The position numbers were made by a program, and so were the translations under genes. The notes below the pieces were generated by a model that made no database searches, was not told the DNA's origin, and saw only the letters and a list, made by a program, of their open reading frames with translations. A DNA stretch of 64,000 bases, taken from NCBI GenBank assembly GCA_023079485.1, contig CM041091.1, positions 34,777,093 through 34,841,092 on the forward strand, in the 5' to 3' direction. This document shows positions 25,915-37,622 of the stretch, in pieces. Position 1 is the stretch's first letter; each line of letters opens with the position of its first letter. Origin of the DNA: Archilochus colubris (taxonomy: Eukaryota; Chordata; Aves; Apodiformes; Trochilidae).

Positions 25915-28727
25915 GCTGGGGGAGGCAGAGGGTGGGAGGGTTGGGAGGGTGCAGTGCTGACTGATGGATACAGAATTCCCTGGACTGCAATTCCAACCCC
26001 TGACCAACCTGACTGCACACACAACACAGCCCTGGCAGAGCTGGGGTCCCAGAGGTGACACAGGGCTGGGAGAAATCGATACCTCTTGGCTGTGCTTCCT
26101 CCAAAAGCTGAGTGAGCTCTGCTGGAAAGAGCAGCCTGGGAGCCCCACACTGCTCACCCAGACTGAATGGAATCATCTTCTTGTCTGGTGCCACTTGCTG
26201 GAGATCCCTCCTGTGAAGGAAGGGATTTACAGGGTCAGGGAGCTGTAACCCCACTGCCAAGGACCCAGGCTGCCTCCCCTCCTTCTGGGCACCCAATAAA
26301 TCCTTCCAAAGACTGATATTCAGGAATGGAGGTGTGGATTTAAGACAAGTGGGAATACCAGGTGAAGGAAGGCTCCAGAACTCCTCCAGAGGCTGAGACA
26401 TCATCTCCAGCAGTGCAGAGGGAGAGCAGGGGGGGAGGTGATAGCTGTGAAACAAGGTCTGAGAGAAATAAAGTGGTGGGACAGAGATGGTACCCAGGAA
26501 ATCCTCCTCCCTCCCTGCCAGGCTGGGGCTGCACTGAGCTGTTGTCACCCGGCTCCTGACCAAGCCTGGCAAACAGGGCCATGGGAGCACAGAGGAAACT
26601 CCAGCACTTCAAGGGTTTGGTTTGTTTACTCTGGAACAGGACAACTTCAGGCACTCCTCCTGCAGCCCTGGGAAACAGCTCCTGCCCACCTCAGCTGCTG
26701 ATTTATTTATGGAGCTGCTGTATCTGCAAACAACATTAGAGGTGCAAGGTATTCTGAGTGTATCCCAGCCCCTGTCAAAGCAACAGATGCCTGGTGTACC
26801 TGGGAAGAGGGCTGGGGAAGAGCAGGGATTTCAGGCAGGGATGTTAAAGGTTATCACACCAAACATTGAATTATCATCTGCTAGGGCTGCAGAGCTGCAG
26901 TGAGGTAACAGGGAATGCTGAATAATAATTGGTAACTCCATGCTGTAATCAAGGCTATCAGAATATATTGGTGTGGGTGTTTCTTCTATCCAAAAACCAC
27001 AAAAATTACACTGAGTGAGGAACCTGCACGTCAGTATCACCACCAGCTTCATGGGGTCAGTGCCTGAGATTAGAATTGTGAAGATGCAAGCAAATGTACC
27101 CCTGGGAACAAGCTGAGGGGCTCCTCTGATTGCCTGGGTTCCACCAGAGCAGCCAACCCAGGGTGCATTAAATCCCCCCCCTCTGCCCAGGGCAGCTCCC
27201 CAGGTGCTGAAGGTCCCTGCTGCCACCCAGACCCTGATGGAACCAGGGGACAGCACCAGTTTGGTTGGACTGGGAACCCTCCTGCTCAGTGCCCCGGACC
27301 TGGAACCCTTTTGCAATGACTCCAGCACAACCCAGGGCTGCTGCTGCTGCTCAGATTCTCATCTAATGAAGACCAAATCCTGGTTGCTTGAATGTGACTT
27401 CAGAGCCTGTCACTTGGTCTGCCCCCGGGTGACAGAACTGAAGGGTAATGGGAGGTGGCAATGTGCTCCGAGCTGGGTGATAGATTGTAACCCTACAATG
27501 TTTTTATTTGAACAAATGTTATGACAACCCCGGTAATCTGATTGTAGATCTGTATTTTCTGTGTGCTCTACACCACCGTATTACTTTCCATCATCCTAGA
27601 GGGGATGTGCAACCATTTATCACATAAATATAATAGTTCCCTATTACTCTGTTAAGGAAACACCAGTTCTTTTCATTTGACAAAGTGACTGCTGTTTAGC
27701 ATCTTCACAAAGCAGAAGGGTTGATGTATTTTACTGTGTTTTCTTATTTTTCCCATGCTTAGCTCTACCCATTACACATCCACATACATAATTTTTCAGC
27801 ATATTTACCACACCGAGGAGTTGCACACCATGTCAACACACAGAGCAGAATGTATCCCCCTGCACAGCTCCTTCCTTGAATGATTTACCCCAGGGAGTGT
27901 CTGGGGGGATGCTCAGCCATGCATCCAGCTAAAGTAAATTAGAAGGAAAAAGGATGGTTATTTGTTCACTGCTTTACAACAAAAGCAAAGGAGAAACCCA
28001 CGGAACAAAACTGCAAAAATTCACAGAGGGGAAGATGAGTTGGGCTTGAAGAACAAATAAATTGTTGCAGTTATAGAGAAAGCAAAATGTGGAAGTGTTG
28101 AAGGGAAACAAAACTTCCTAGGAAAAGTAACAGGAACAAAATAACAAGGAGTGAGAGGAGGTGATGGGTGTGATCAGCAACACCACCGATCCTGGTGGTT
28201 CCCTCTCTGCTCCAAAGCCACAGACCCAGAGCATTTCAGAGGGATGTTTATTTTCCATCCCCTTGTGTAGGGAAGTTGCTGGCTCCAAGGCCAGGGGGTA
28301 TTTTCTGGGCTTTGCTGGGGGTGGGATGGAGTCCTGAGCAGGGGCTGCAGGTGCCTGGATCCTGGTTCCCAGGAGGTGTAACCCATAAAACTGAAAAGAA
28401 ATCTTTGTGCAGATGGCAACAAGACAGAAAAATCACAGAGCTGAGGTGAAATACATCCACCACACAGCTTAAAAACATTTGGTTTGTTTTGGTTTTTTAA
28501 TGGGAGGCAAAGAAGCAATGTGTTCTCTCACTGAGGAGGGAGGAAGCAGAATGAGTAAAACAGTTCCAGTGCTGGTGTTAATATTACCTGTTACCCCTAA
28601 CAGCTTGCAAAGTACAAAGAGACCTCAGGTGGGGTTAGATGAACAGGTTTATCTATCTGCATCTAGGGTGTATTTTATGTTAAAACTACACCACTAGTAT
28701 TTCTGATTAACAAACTCAAAGTCTCAT
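25915..28727. other. Intergenic, no gene seen
   Basis: A 233-codon minus ORF (25889-26590) is overlapped by open frames on both strands and starts its C-terminal part inside a simple repeat; it is rejected as coding. About 27540-27840 is AT-rich unique sequence. Confidence 0.6.
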
Positions 28728-29150
28728 CATAAGGAGAGGCTGAAAAGTCAGCCCAGTCCCTACACCTGGCTTCTGAGCAGGACTTTACATCACCTTCTGT
28801 TCTGTGGAGGAGCTTTGCACTTTCTGATTTTGCGTTTTTGTACATGGTTTTATTCTGTATTTTGATGGAATCAGAGACTTGTCACCACAAAATAAAAGGC
28901 AGAATTTAAAAGGAGGACATAAGGCACCAGTCAAAAGCTGCAATTATGTAAATTCCAGGTGACTGTAAGGAAAAACTACTCTTGACAGTCCCAGCAATTA
29001 AATACTGGAAGAGATTACCCAGAAAGTTTAGGCAGCCTTGGCATTTCCAGAGATTTTTAAAGGGCAATTGGACAGAGTCCTAAAAAACCTCATCTGTCCC
29101 AAGGTTTGCTCTCTGATGAGCAGAGAATTATAGATTTTCTGCAGATGCCT
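28728..29150 (+). mobile_element. Ancient CR1-like LINE fragment
   Basis: Colinear but heavily diverged CR1 blocks are present: TCATAAGGAGAGGCTGAAAAG at the start, GTAAGGAAAAACTACTCTTGAC, then TACTGGAAGAGATTACCCAG, GGCATTTCCAGAGATTTTTAAAG and TTGGACAGAGTCCT. The order matches the CR1 3' end, but substitution and insertions are much heavier than at 7.1 or 55.7 kb, so this is an older insertion. Confidence 0.65.
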
Positions 29151-32100
29151 TCAGATGTACTTGCACAACCTCACAGTTGATCAAAAATAAAAATTTTAAA
29201 AAATTATAAAAAAGGAGAAGAATGGGGGTTTGTTTTAGAGGGAATTCAGCATCTCCCCAAAGCACTTTGGTTTGTCAGGATTTGATAGAACACTTTTCCA
29301 GAACACTTGCTCTTTTTTTCTTTTTTTTTTTTTTTGCTTTGCAGTTATAACTATTTTGTTAGTGTGGTGGTTTGATGAGTTTCCAGGTTATTTGGGGACT
29401 TGGATATGGGAGTAAAAAATTATTTCCCTTGTTTAGAGATTGGAGAAGATGGAGCTGGAGGCAGAGGTGATATATTGCTGTGCTGCCAAGAAGCCCCACA
29501 GCAGCGTTTGCAGCTACCAGAGCCCCAAAGCCCTGACCACTTCTATTGCTCTGGAAATGGAACTTCTGGTGGCACTCTGCTCTCACTTGTAGGCAACCAA
29601 AGGCTTCGAGTACAAAAAAGAAATTACACTAAACACACATTAATTTATATTTTATTTTGCTGTGTTCTATCTAGAGCTCAGCCAGTCCTTAGCAGTGCAT
29701 GGGGGATATTAGGTATTGACATTTGTGGTTCTTTGGTTTCCTGGGTTTCAGATGTAAAAGTTCATCCCCAGCAAAAAGTTTTTGCACAGGATTTCTTGCT
29801 CTGTCACATACATTTGACTCCTCCAGGCATTTTGAGGGCTTTTTTCCTAACTCTTTCTAGAAATTGATTTTGTACCAAGAGAAATTAAAATATAAAATGC
29901 TTCCTCTCTGTACCTTGTTATTATCCTTAAATAAAAATAGTATAATGGAACTTTCAAAGAAAAAAAACCAGCCAAGGATCATTAATTCTTTCATAATTTT
30001 TTTTACATTTCAGTCTACTTTCTAATCCTTTCAAGACAACAGAAACACACCATGGAACACGTTACATGAAACTGCTGGAGTTTGAGACAACTCTAAGATC
30101 TGAGAGTCAAGAAAGAAATCCCTGAAAACCCAAGTCCAAACGAACAGCCTCAGAAAATAAATATTAAAATCTCTGAAACTAACTTACCTTTGGAGACACA
30201 GCATGGAGCAACTTGGGGATTTCTCCAGGAGATTTCATAGCTGGGGATCTGTGCTGTTCTCGTGCTCCTCCCCAGAAGAAGCCCCAACACAGGAGGTGTC
30301 ACCAGCTCCCAGGGCAGCCTGCAGGAGGGGAAGCTGCATTTCCATGCACATCCCAACCCTTCAGTTCCATCACCACCTCTGGAAGAGCTCCGGGTTTCCA
30401 GCAGAGGAAGCTACAGATAACTTAGGAATGTTCCCACCCTCAGAGCCCTCACAAGTCCCCTGTGCCCTGCCTGGACCCTCAGCATCTCGGGTAGGGTCAC
30501 CCAGAGGGTCCTGTGGGCTCGGGGCAGTGCTGGGGATGGATGGAAGGAGGACTGGGGGGACTGGAAATGAAGATAAAGTATGGTTGTTGAGTCAGGAAAG
30601 GTTCATTATACATACACACCATACCCAACTCCTCTGCTTCTGTTCTTTCACTGCTCAAACAGCACAATAAAGAATTTCAGCTCCATCAGAGCCATTTCTG
30701 AGCCTCAGAACCCAGCTCTACACCCACCCATCCCCTTCCACAATCCATGGGGAATGTGCAGCGAGGTGGGACAGGAACCTGGAACCTCCCAGGGCTGGAG
30801 TTCCCCCCTGCTCAGCACCAGTTCCTTTCCTCACTCTCTGAATGGTGTCTGCAACTCTATAGCAACAGGAGCCGAGGAACATCAGAGCCCTGAGCACCTA
30901 ATGAAACCAGGACATGATGGATGAACACTGCTGGATGTCAGGCTTTTGCTTCTCCCACTTTAAACAGAAGCTGGTTTGGTTTTGTTTTCTTAAAAAGGGA
31001 GAGAGAAAGCCATGGAAAGCCAGACACAGCTCTCTGGAAAGGTCTGGCATCCCTGCCCAGGGAAGGAAGAAAAATGGCAGCATTTTATAGAGCCAGCCAG
31101 CTGAAAGTGCTTATTAGCAGCCTGGCTAAAACTGAAATATGGTCTTTCAAGTGGATGGAACACGAACCACCAGCAGTAACTCTGGGATCAAAAGCTTTGG
31201 TGGGGTTGGGGGGCCAAGCTCACCCATCACCTCACACCTCTCAGGTGCCTTGCTTCCCATAGAGAGAAGCCCAGCTTCCCTATTTTAATTATTTCAATTA
31301 ATTACTGACATCCCCAGCACCCACAGAGCCCTTTCCCCCCCTAGGGCTGAGCAGGGCTTCTGCCAGGGACAGACACTGCAGGATGACCCCCCCACAGGCA
31401 CCTCTTCCCACTGCCCTCTCCTTTACAGGAAGACAAACAGGAGCTACCTAAGGAGCAAGGCTTTTCCTCCCCCTAACCAATACTCCTCTTCCTCCAAAGC
31501 AAACATTGTTTTACACCTCCTCTAAATACAAACAAACTTTTAACCTGTTTGCTGCCCGGTGAGCACAGCCCAGAGAGGCAAACTGGAGCAGCAGAACTGA
31601 TTCTTGCCTTTCTCCTAAAGAGCAGGGTCTGTCCCCAAGCCCCCTGGCAGCCTCCATCTGTACCACCCACCCCACAACCTACCTGCAACACCCCCGGGGT
31701 GCAAACCCCCCCTCTAAACTCCAGCAAAACTCCTGGAAAAAGCACTGCCCTCCCTTCCCAGCAGACAGTGCCCCTGGGCCCTGCTTCCTACTCTTATCTA
31801 ACCCAGGTTAATTAAACCCTCATCTCTAATTAAGCAGCCCCCATACCTGCCTGGTAATGAGGTTCAGCCCCAGCAGCCCCCAGGGGAGATTTCCCCATTT
31901 CCTGATGGTGTGGGTGATGGGGAGGGTCTGATGGTGTTAATGGGGTTAATTGGGTGATGGAGAGGGCGGTGCAGCCCCCTTGCACCCATCAGACCCACCC
32001 CACACGGACTTCCAGCAGCCCCGTTTGCAGCTCCCAGCCCTGAGCAGTCTGGCAGTGACTGATGAGAGCTTGACTGGCAGTGACTGAAGCAGTAATGATA

Positions 32101-35100
32101 CAACATTTATTGGGAATAAATGGGATTCGTTAGGCTAAAAGGCAAAACTCCTGCCATGCCATTCAGATCACTCAGGTGATTTAGGGAACTGCCCAAACAA
32201 CGAGGTGATTTGTATTACACAGAAAACTTCCCAAATTCCTGTCCTTCTGGATTTACTGTTGTTATCCCTTGGTAGATGGCAGCCAACCCCCTCCTAAAAC
32301 CTGGTGCAGAGCATTTCATGTGCTTTGTGAATTTTCACTTGGAAACAGCTCTTGGGCAGAAGTTGTGAGAGATGCTCTGGTGTTCTACTGGGTCACATTA
32401 TTTTCAGGATGGGATTTATGGGATGGGTTGGAGCAGATTAAAGTGATGTCGTGCAAATATTTTCTGCATCGTAGGCAGCTTTCTGATTGGAGATCCCTTG
32501 TCCTTGCTCCTAAGGTTAACTGCTTAAAACTTTGGAGCCTGCTGAAGGGTAACTTGGTGAAGCAGCAGAGCTAGGGATGGGCACCTCCTCCCACCCCAAC
32601 CCAGCCGCTCAAGAACCATTTCTCCAAGGCTCCAGGTGCCTCCTGCTGCTGCTCTCCCCCAGCCATGAAATCCATCCCCCAGCAGCAGAATCACTTCAGC
32701 ACTTCATGGGCACCCTTGCTGCCAGCACCCAGAGGTCTCCATGGAACTCCCATCACTTGGCTGACAACAACCAGTGCAGCTCAGCCTGAGGACTGCAAGG
32801 ATCCCATGCCCATCCTGTCCTCTGCAGGCTCTCCCTGTGCCAGGGATGCTGAATGGGGTCCCCGAATGATCCTGATGGGATCTTTGTTAGCAGCTGGGGG
32901 ACTCACTGGAACTGAGCTGTCACAACAGCTTTCCTCTTCACACTTCTGGTATCTTGCTGCAGCTGAAGGGCTTTGGTATCTATCAGACCTTCCCTGCCTG
33001 ACAAAACAAAGCCAAAAGGGACCCCCCAGGCCTGCTCAAGGGACTCAGGAGGTTGGCAAAGGAGGTGGGGAGAAGATAAAGCCAAAATGTAAATGCATGT
33101 CCCTTGCTCTGAACAGAGCTCTTCAGAGACAGTGCTGGGTTCTGGGCCATGCCCACAATGTGTCCCCAGACAGCCCAGGGTGGGGGACACTGCAACCACC
33201 CCACTGCCACCCCTGGGCACAGAACCAGGGGGATCAGGGCCAGCCCAGGTGTGCAGCCTTGGGATCTGCTCTCCCAGCAAACTCCAGGCAGGAAGGGAGC
33301 TGTGCCTCTGAGCATCAAAATAAAGACATCTGTCCAGCCCCAGAACTGTGCTTGGGTGGCATGTGGGCAGTGGAGTCTGCAACTTTGCAACCAAAAAGAA
33401 AAAAAAAATTAAGTTAAAAAAGAAACCTCTGCCTTGTGACAAGTTGCCAGCTTGTGTGTATGATGAAGGCTGAAGAATTGAGCCATACTTCCTGACAGCT
33501 TCCAAATTAAACTTCGGGCTGTTTAGGAGGCTGTCAGTCAATAAATCCAAGTGTTTAAAAGGTCCAAGGCTGTTTCCTCTGCCTGTTAGACAGGATATAT
33601 GGTTTCAGCTCTGTGAGGCTGGAAGCAACAGCCCTTCTGCCTCGCTGCTTCTGGATCACATTTGCATGGCTGTTTGGGGAGATGTTAGCTTTTTAAAAGA
33701 AGTAAAAAATTAAACATTTTATTGGGCTGAAACAATTGTTTTCTCCCCACACCCACTGATGAGAATTCATATCCCAGTGACTTCACCACCTGTGAGCAGT
33801 GCACAAAGGAGCAGAACAAATCCAGAAGTGCCTGAGTGACTACCCTGAGCATCCCCTGCTGCAGGATTCCCTGTGTCCAGCAGGGAAAAACCACAGGAGA
33901 GATTTTGAAGATGAATGTTTGATTTTTAACCCAACAGCCTGTCAAAAAACACCTCCCTCCTTCCCTCCAGAATTTTCCCCTGTCAGACTGGGGTTTCAGC
34001 TTCAGCCACCTTGGAGTCCCTCTGAATGTGAGGAGCTCAGAGCTGGGACTGCACAGTGCTGGCAGGAGCTGGGGGCAGTTCAATGGAGCATCAGATGAGC
34101 AAAAATCTAAATATAGCTGGGAAAATAATTGTACTGGAGCCAACAACTTGTTTCTGAGACCTGGTGACTCTGGGACACCCTGGAGATATGGGAAATGCTC
34201 TTGTTAGCCAAAACCCAGACCTAAGCCTAAGGCTCCTGGTAAGAGCTCACCTGAGGAACCTGCTTTCTCCTGGGGAATTTCCATGAAATTCAGTCCATAT
34301 CTGAAGCTGAGCTTCACTCCCAGCAAATAACACCAAAAGAAAAAAAAAAGCCACAAAACCCAAGCAACAAAATATTTTTCAACAATCTGAAGCCTTTCTG
34401 GCCAGATCTATTAAAGCCCTCAGGCAGGAGCAGGGAGTGGGTGATGCAGATGTGCCAGGCAGCTCCCTCTGGCACAGCTCATCTGGCTCATCCATATTTA
34501 TGTGCAAGGGACAGCATCCCACAACTAAAACTGTCTCAGCAGATGCTAAACTCAAACAGGGACTTGGCTCCTGCAGTCAGTAGGTGTGAACTGCCCCAAA
34601 ATAAATCTGACTGTCCCAAATATCTTTGCAAATGAGATGTGCACTCCTAAAGCACCAGTGACTTCATCCAAAATCTAGAGACACCCAGGCTGAGGTTTAG
34701 GCAAAACTTAAACACATCAGAAAAACATTGCCCGGATGTCTGTGGGGATTTAGTTCCTCACTGGCTCTGAAAATGTTATTTTTAATCCAAATACAATCTT
34801 AAAGCATGGGATTATTTTTAATTCCCCAGCACACTTGTACTTGACACACAGAAGTGGGTTTCAATCACACCATGACAGACCCGAACTCCTTTTCTCCTCC
34901 TCGGGAGCCTCAGAACCCCTCTGGGATGAGGCACTTTTAGCTGATGTGCCCCAAACCAGGGTTGTTCTGCTCTGTCTGAGGACAGGGAGGCTCTGCAGAA
35001 CATCCTGTATCCCAGGGCAGCCCTCAGCTCACACCTCTGGATGGGAAAGACTTTCCCAATAAGAACTGCTCCTCTCCTGGCTCCTTCCCCAGGGATCTGC

Positions 35101-36308
35101 CTGGATTACCTGCAGGGATACCTGCCTGTGTGTTTATATGGAAAAACAGCTCCTCCTCCTCCTGGATGGAAACCCATGGCTGTTGTTTTTGATGACAGCT
35201 GAAAATCATAGTCCTCTGTCCCCTCAGCAGGTCCATGGGATTCAGTGTATTGGGTCAGTCTGAAGGCACAGCTCATCATCTGGAGATCACATCCCAGCAC
35301 TGCTGTTGCATGACACAGGAACAGAGTAGTAAAGACATTACATAAAGCAGTCTTGAGACAAATGACCCAGAAAAGTCCAAAAATTACACTCATAAAGAAG
35401 TCTGAGCCATAATGAGTACATCTGGGGATTACACGTGCCAATTTCATAGCTGTTTCAAAAAAAAAAAAAAGAAAGAAAAGATGATTTCATCCACCACTTA
35501 CATCTGGGTATCTACAGCTTGTTCTCACACACGTTAAGACTCTCCTGATTGGAACTGACCTCTGGTTATCATTTCAATGAGACAACTTAATGCAGAAACT
35601 TCAGCACAGCCTCTGTGGAGATGAAGCAATAAATCTGAGACTTTTATTTTTTTTTAATCGGCACAAAATGGCAACAGGGTGCGAGAGGAAGGGAAGATCT
35701 GAGCTCCTGTACAAAATAATAAATGTCTGGCAAAGAGCTCCAACACATTCCTGACAGCTCTGATGACATTACAGCTCCCCTCTTCCCAAGATAGCTGTAA
35801 CTGTCTAAACATCCATACCTCGGATCTGCAGCCTGGGTCTGAAACTCTGGAATGGAATAATGAGGGTGCCTTTTTCTAGAAGTTAGGGGAGGATTCAGGC
35901 TCTGAGAAACTGAAGTCATATTTGATATGGCTAATTGAAGTTTAAGAGATGGACCCATCTAGCACCTCAGGAATGTTTCAGTAGCTCCTTAGTGCTTTAG
36001 GAAATGTTGGAAAATATTCTAAAAGTAACTCCTAAAAGATATTCAGTGATATTCAAAAAGCTCCACAGCAAACTGTGGTGCCTGGACCTGTTAATTTACT
36101 CAATGCGTGTACAAAATATGTGGAATGCAGATTTGTAAAAATTATTTATCTCTTTGTTTGCAGGTTCCTGGGTGTCACGTTTATTTCCTTTCTGTAATGG
36201 CATGCACAGAAAGGGCAGAGTTATTGTTATTAACCCAGCTGTTATTATTGGGAATACTTCATTTAGCAGAAGTGCAGTGTTCCCAGGAATAACAGAGAAC
36301 ACCAGCCG
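29151..36308. other. Intergenic, no gene seen
   Basis: It contains a T-rich tract at 29310-29335, A-runs near 34338 and 35458, and a GC-richer block at 30200-33400 where the window's longest ORF (250 codons, plus, 32665-33417) lies opposite a 215-codon minus ORF. No domain or family is recognised in either, so both are treated as chance. Confidence 0.6.
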
Positions 36309-36314
36309 GTTTTC
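36309..36314. repeat. Target-site duplication, left copy
   Basis: GTTTTC immediately before the TG of the left LTR; an identical GTTTTC follows the CA of the right LTR at 37617-37622. Confidence 0.85.
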
Positions 36315-36618
36315 TGTAGCGGGAGGAGCCCTTCTTGCTCCTAGGGCTGATCCTGAGGCCTCGGGGTTTAGCCCATTCCTGGACGATGTCCTAGGGCTGT
36401 TCCTGGGGCTCCGGGATCTACCCCTTCTTGCCTGCTCCTGGGGCTCCTCGAGCTGTGGGCTTCTCCATCCTCACTGAAGAGTGAGAGCTCTCTCCATGGG
36501 TGTCAGCTGCTCTCTTATTGGCCCCCTGCTCCTGCACATGCTCAGGAGGGAGGCCAGACACAGGTGAACCCACACCCACTCATCAATAACTCAGGGCACC
36601 TGGTCCTGTCTCACTACA
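36315..36618 (-). repeat. 3' LTR of the element
   Basis: It is about 304 bp, TGTAGCGGGA...TCACTACA on the plus strand. It shares the first 25-30 bases and about the last 120 bases with the other LTR, including ATTGGCCCC, TGCACATGCTC, the CACACCCAC block and GGCACCTGGTC. The middle is instead made of repeated CCTGGGGCTC and CCTAGGGCTG-like units that resemble the internal tandem repeat of the element. Confidence 0.75.
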
Positions 36619-36637
36619 TTTCCCCCCTTTTTTTTTT
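36619..36637 (-). other. Polypurine tract of the LTR element
   Basis: On the minus strand this is a run of about ten A, six G and three A, abutting the TG of the 3' LTR. This is the usual plus-strand primer site in retroviral elements and it sets the element's orientation. Confidence 0.8.
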
Positions 36638-36689
36638 ACACAGACATTTACATAGACATTTACATATTTACATCTTTTTACATATACAT

Positions 36690-37195
36690 CTTTAAGGGGA
36701 ATTAAACATCACACAATTTACATATATTTTTAGGGAGAATTCTCAACCCTTACACATATTTTGGGGAGAATTCTCAACCTTCTTTCTTTCAACCTTCTTT
36801 CTTTAAGGGGAATTAAGCATACCCATATATTCGCTCGATGTCAGCCCCTTTCTGGCAAAGTCTCTGCAAGTTGTCTGAGCACTCTTCACAAAGTCTCTGC
36901 AAATTGTCCCAGGCACTTGCCCTCTGTTCCGGGGTTTCTTTCCTCATGGGCCTCGGGATTTAACCCTTCCTCATGGGATTTCCCTCTGCTCAAGGGCTTA
37001 GCCTAGGCATATTTCACAAAGTCTCTGCAAGTTGCACCAGGCACTTTTCACAGAGTCTCTGCAAGTTGTTCTTCTAGTTATTATTCTCCCTCCTGTATCT
37101 GCTCTTCTGGCTTGGTTTCCCTCTGTTCCGGGGTTTCTTTCCTCATGGGCCTCGGGATTTAACCCTTCCTCATGGGATTTTCCCCTCTGCTCTGG
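36690..37195. repeat. Tandem duplications inside the LTR element
   Basis: About 70 bases starting CCCTCTGTTCCGGGG at 36920 recur almost unchanged at 37119, an offset of about 199 bp. The motif AGTCTCTGCAA(G/A)TTG appears four times between about 36860 and 37070. CTTTAAGGGGAATTAA occurs near 36690 and 36801, and GAGAATTCTCAACC occurs near 36735 and 36767. This internal region is built by repeated local duplication and does not encode protein. Confidence 0.8.
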
Positions 37196-37280
37196 GGTTT
37201 CCTGTCCAGAGAGCTTGTTGATCATACCTTACAGGGAGAATGTTCTTGCAGTTTCTGTGCCAGCTAGGTTTTCTGCAGGC

Positions 37281-37298
37281 TGCCCGCATTCTCCACCA
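37281..37298 (-). other. Candidate primer-binding site
   Basis: Two bases inside the 5' LTR the minus strand reads TGGTGGAGAATGCGGGCA. It begins with the TGG expected opposite a tRNA CCA end. The first eight bases fit the 3' end of tRNA-Ala, and the rest fits only with an indel, so the tRNA assignment is tentative. Confidence 0.45.
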
Positions 37299-37300
37299 GA

Positions 37301-37616
37301 TGTAGCCGGAAAGGAGTCTCTTGTCCGGAGTCGATGCGTTGATACGGTGATATAGACTCGTAGGATGTGATCTGAATCTATTGCCCACAGTGCGGAACTA
37401 GCAAAGATGTTCTGCTGCTAAGGAAGCAACCAGCCACTCTCTCAGCTAGCTCTAGAATGAGCTGCCTCGGTGGGTGTGAGCCTCACTATTTATTGGCCCC
37501 ATGGTCTTGCACATGCTCCATAGGGGCCCTGCCCTGACTGGGCACAGGTGGAGTTGATAGCGGCTCACACCCACTTCCTGATGATCAGAGGCACCTGGTC
37601 GCTCTGTTCCACTACA
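37301..37616 (-). repeat. 5' LTR of the element
   Basis: It is about 316 bp, TGTAGCCGGA...CCACTACA on the plus strand, so TGTAGTGG... to ...GGCTACA in element orientation. A CCAATAAATA motif (AATAAA at 37494-37489) could serve as TATA box or poly(A) signal. The U3 outer half matches the other LTR; the central part does not. Confidence 0.8.
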
Positions 37617-37622
37617 GTTTTC
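37617..37622. repeat. Target-site duplication, right copy
   Basis: GTTTTC directly after the terminal CA, matching 36309-36314 exactly. Confidence 0.85.

Larger units (their letters stand above)
36315..37616 (-). mobile_element. Small non-coding LTR retroelement (endogenous retrovirus-derived, non-autonomous)
   Basis: The element is complete and about 1.3 kb long. It is bounded by TGTAGC on the left and CACTACA on the right, and by the same 6 bases (GTTTTC) on both outer sides. Inside are two LTR-like ends (36315-36618 and 37301-37616). A run of T then C then T directly right of the left LTR reads as a classic polypurine tract on the minus strand, which fixes the orientation: the right LTR is the 5' LTR and the left LTR is the 3' LTR. 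Next to the 5' LTR is a TGG-starting candidate primer-binding site. The internal region is only about 680 bp, has no gag, pol or env-like reading frame, and contains tandem duplications. A 6-bp target duplication fits class II (beta/alpharetrovirus-like, ERVK-type) integrases. It must have been mobilised in trans. I cannot name the family. Confidence 0.85.

Noticed and set aside
25889..26590. 233-codon minus-strand ORF
   Set aside because: Its end runs through a simple repeat, other frames are open over the same bases, and the translation is Pro/Ser/Leu-rich without family features.
29310..29344. Long T-run followed by GCTTTGCAG, resembling a strong 3' splice site
   Set aside because: It is a low-complexity tract; no exon-like sequence or matching donor follows.
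29400..29867. 155-codon plus ORF starting MDMGVKNYF
   Set aside because: No recognisable family, AT-rich flanks, no supporting signals.
32665..33417. Longest open frame in the window (250 codons, plus) opposite a 215-codon minus frame at 32903-33550
   Set aside because: No recognisable domain, both strands open together in GC-rich DNA, no splice or promoter context. Chance is the simplest reading; a protein search with no hits would confirm.
37301..37616. Reading the right-hand LTR as an independent solo LTR
   Set aside because: It abuts a TGG primer-site-like sequence on its inner side and shares its outer duplication with the left LTR, not with its own inner flank.
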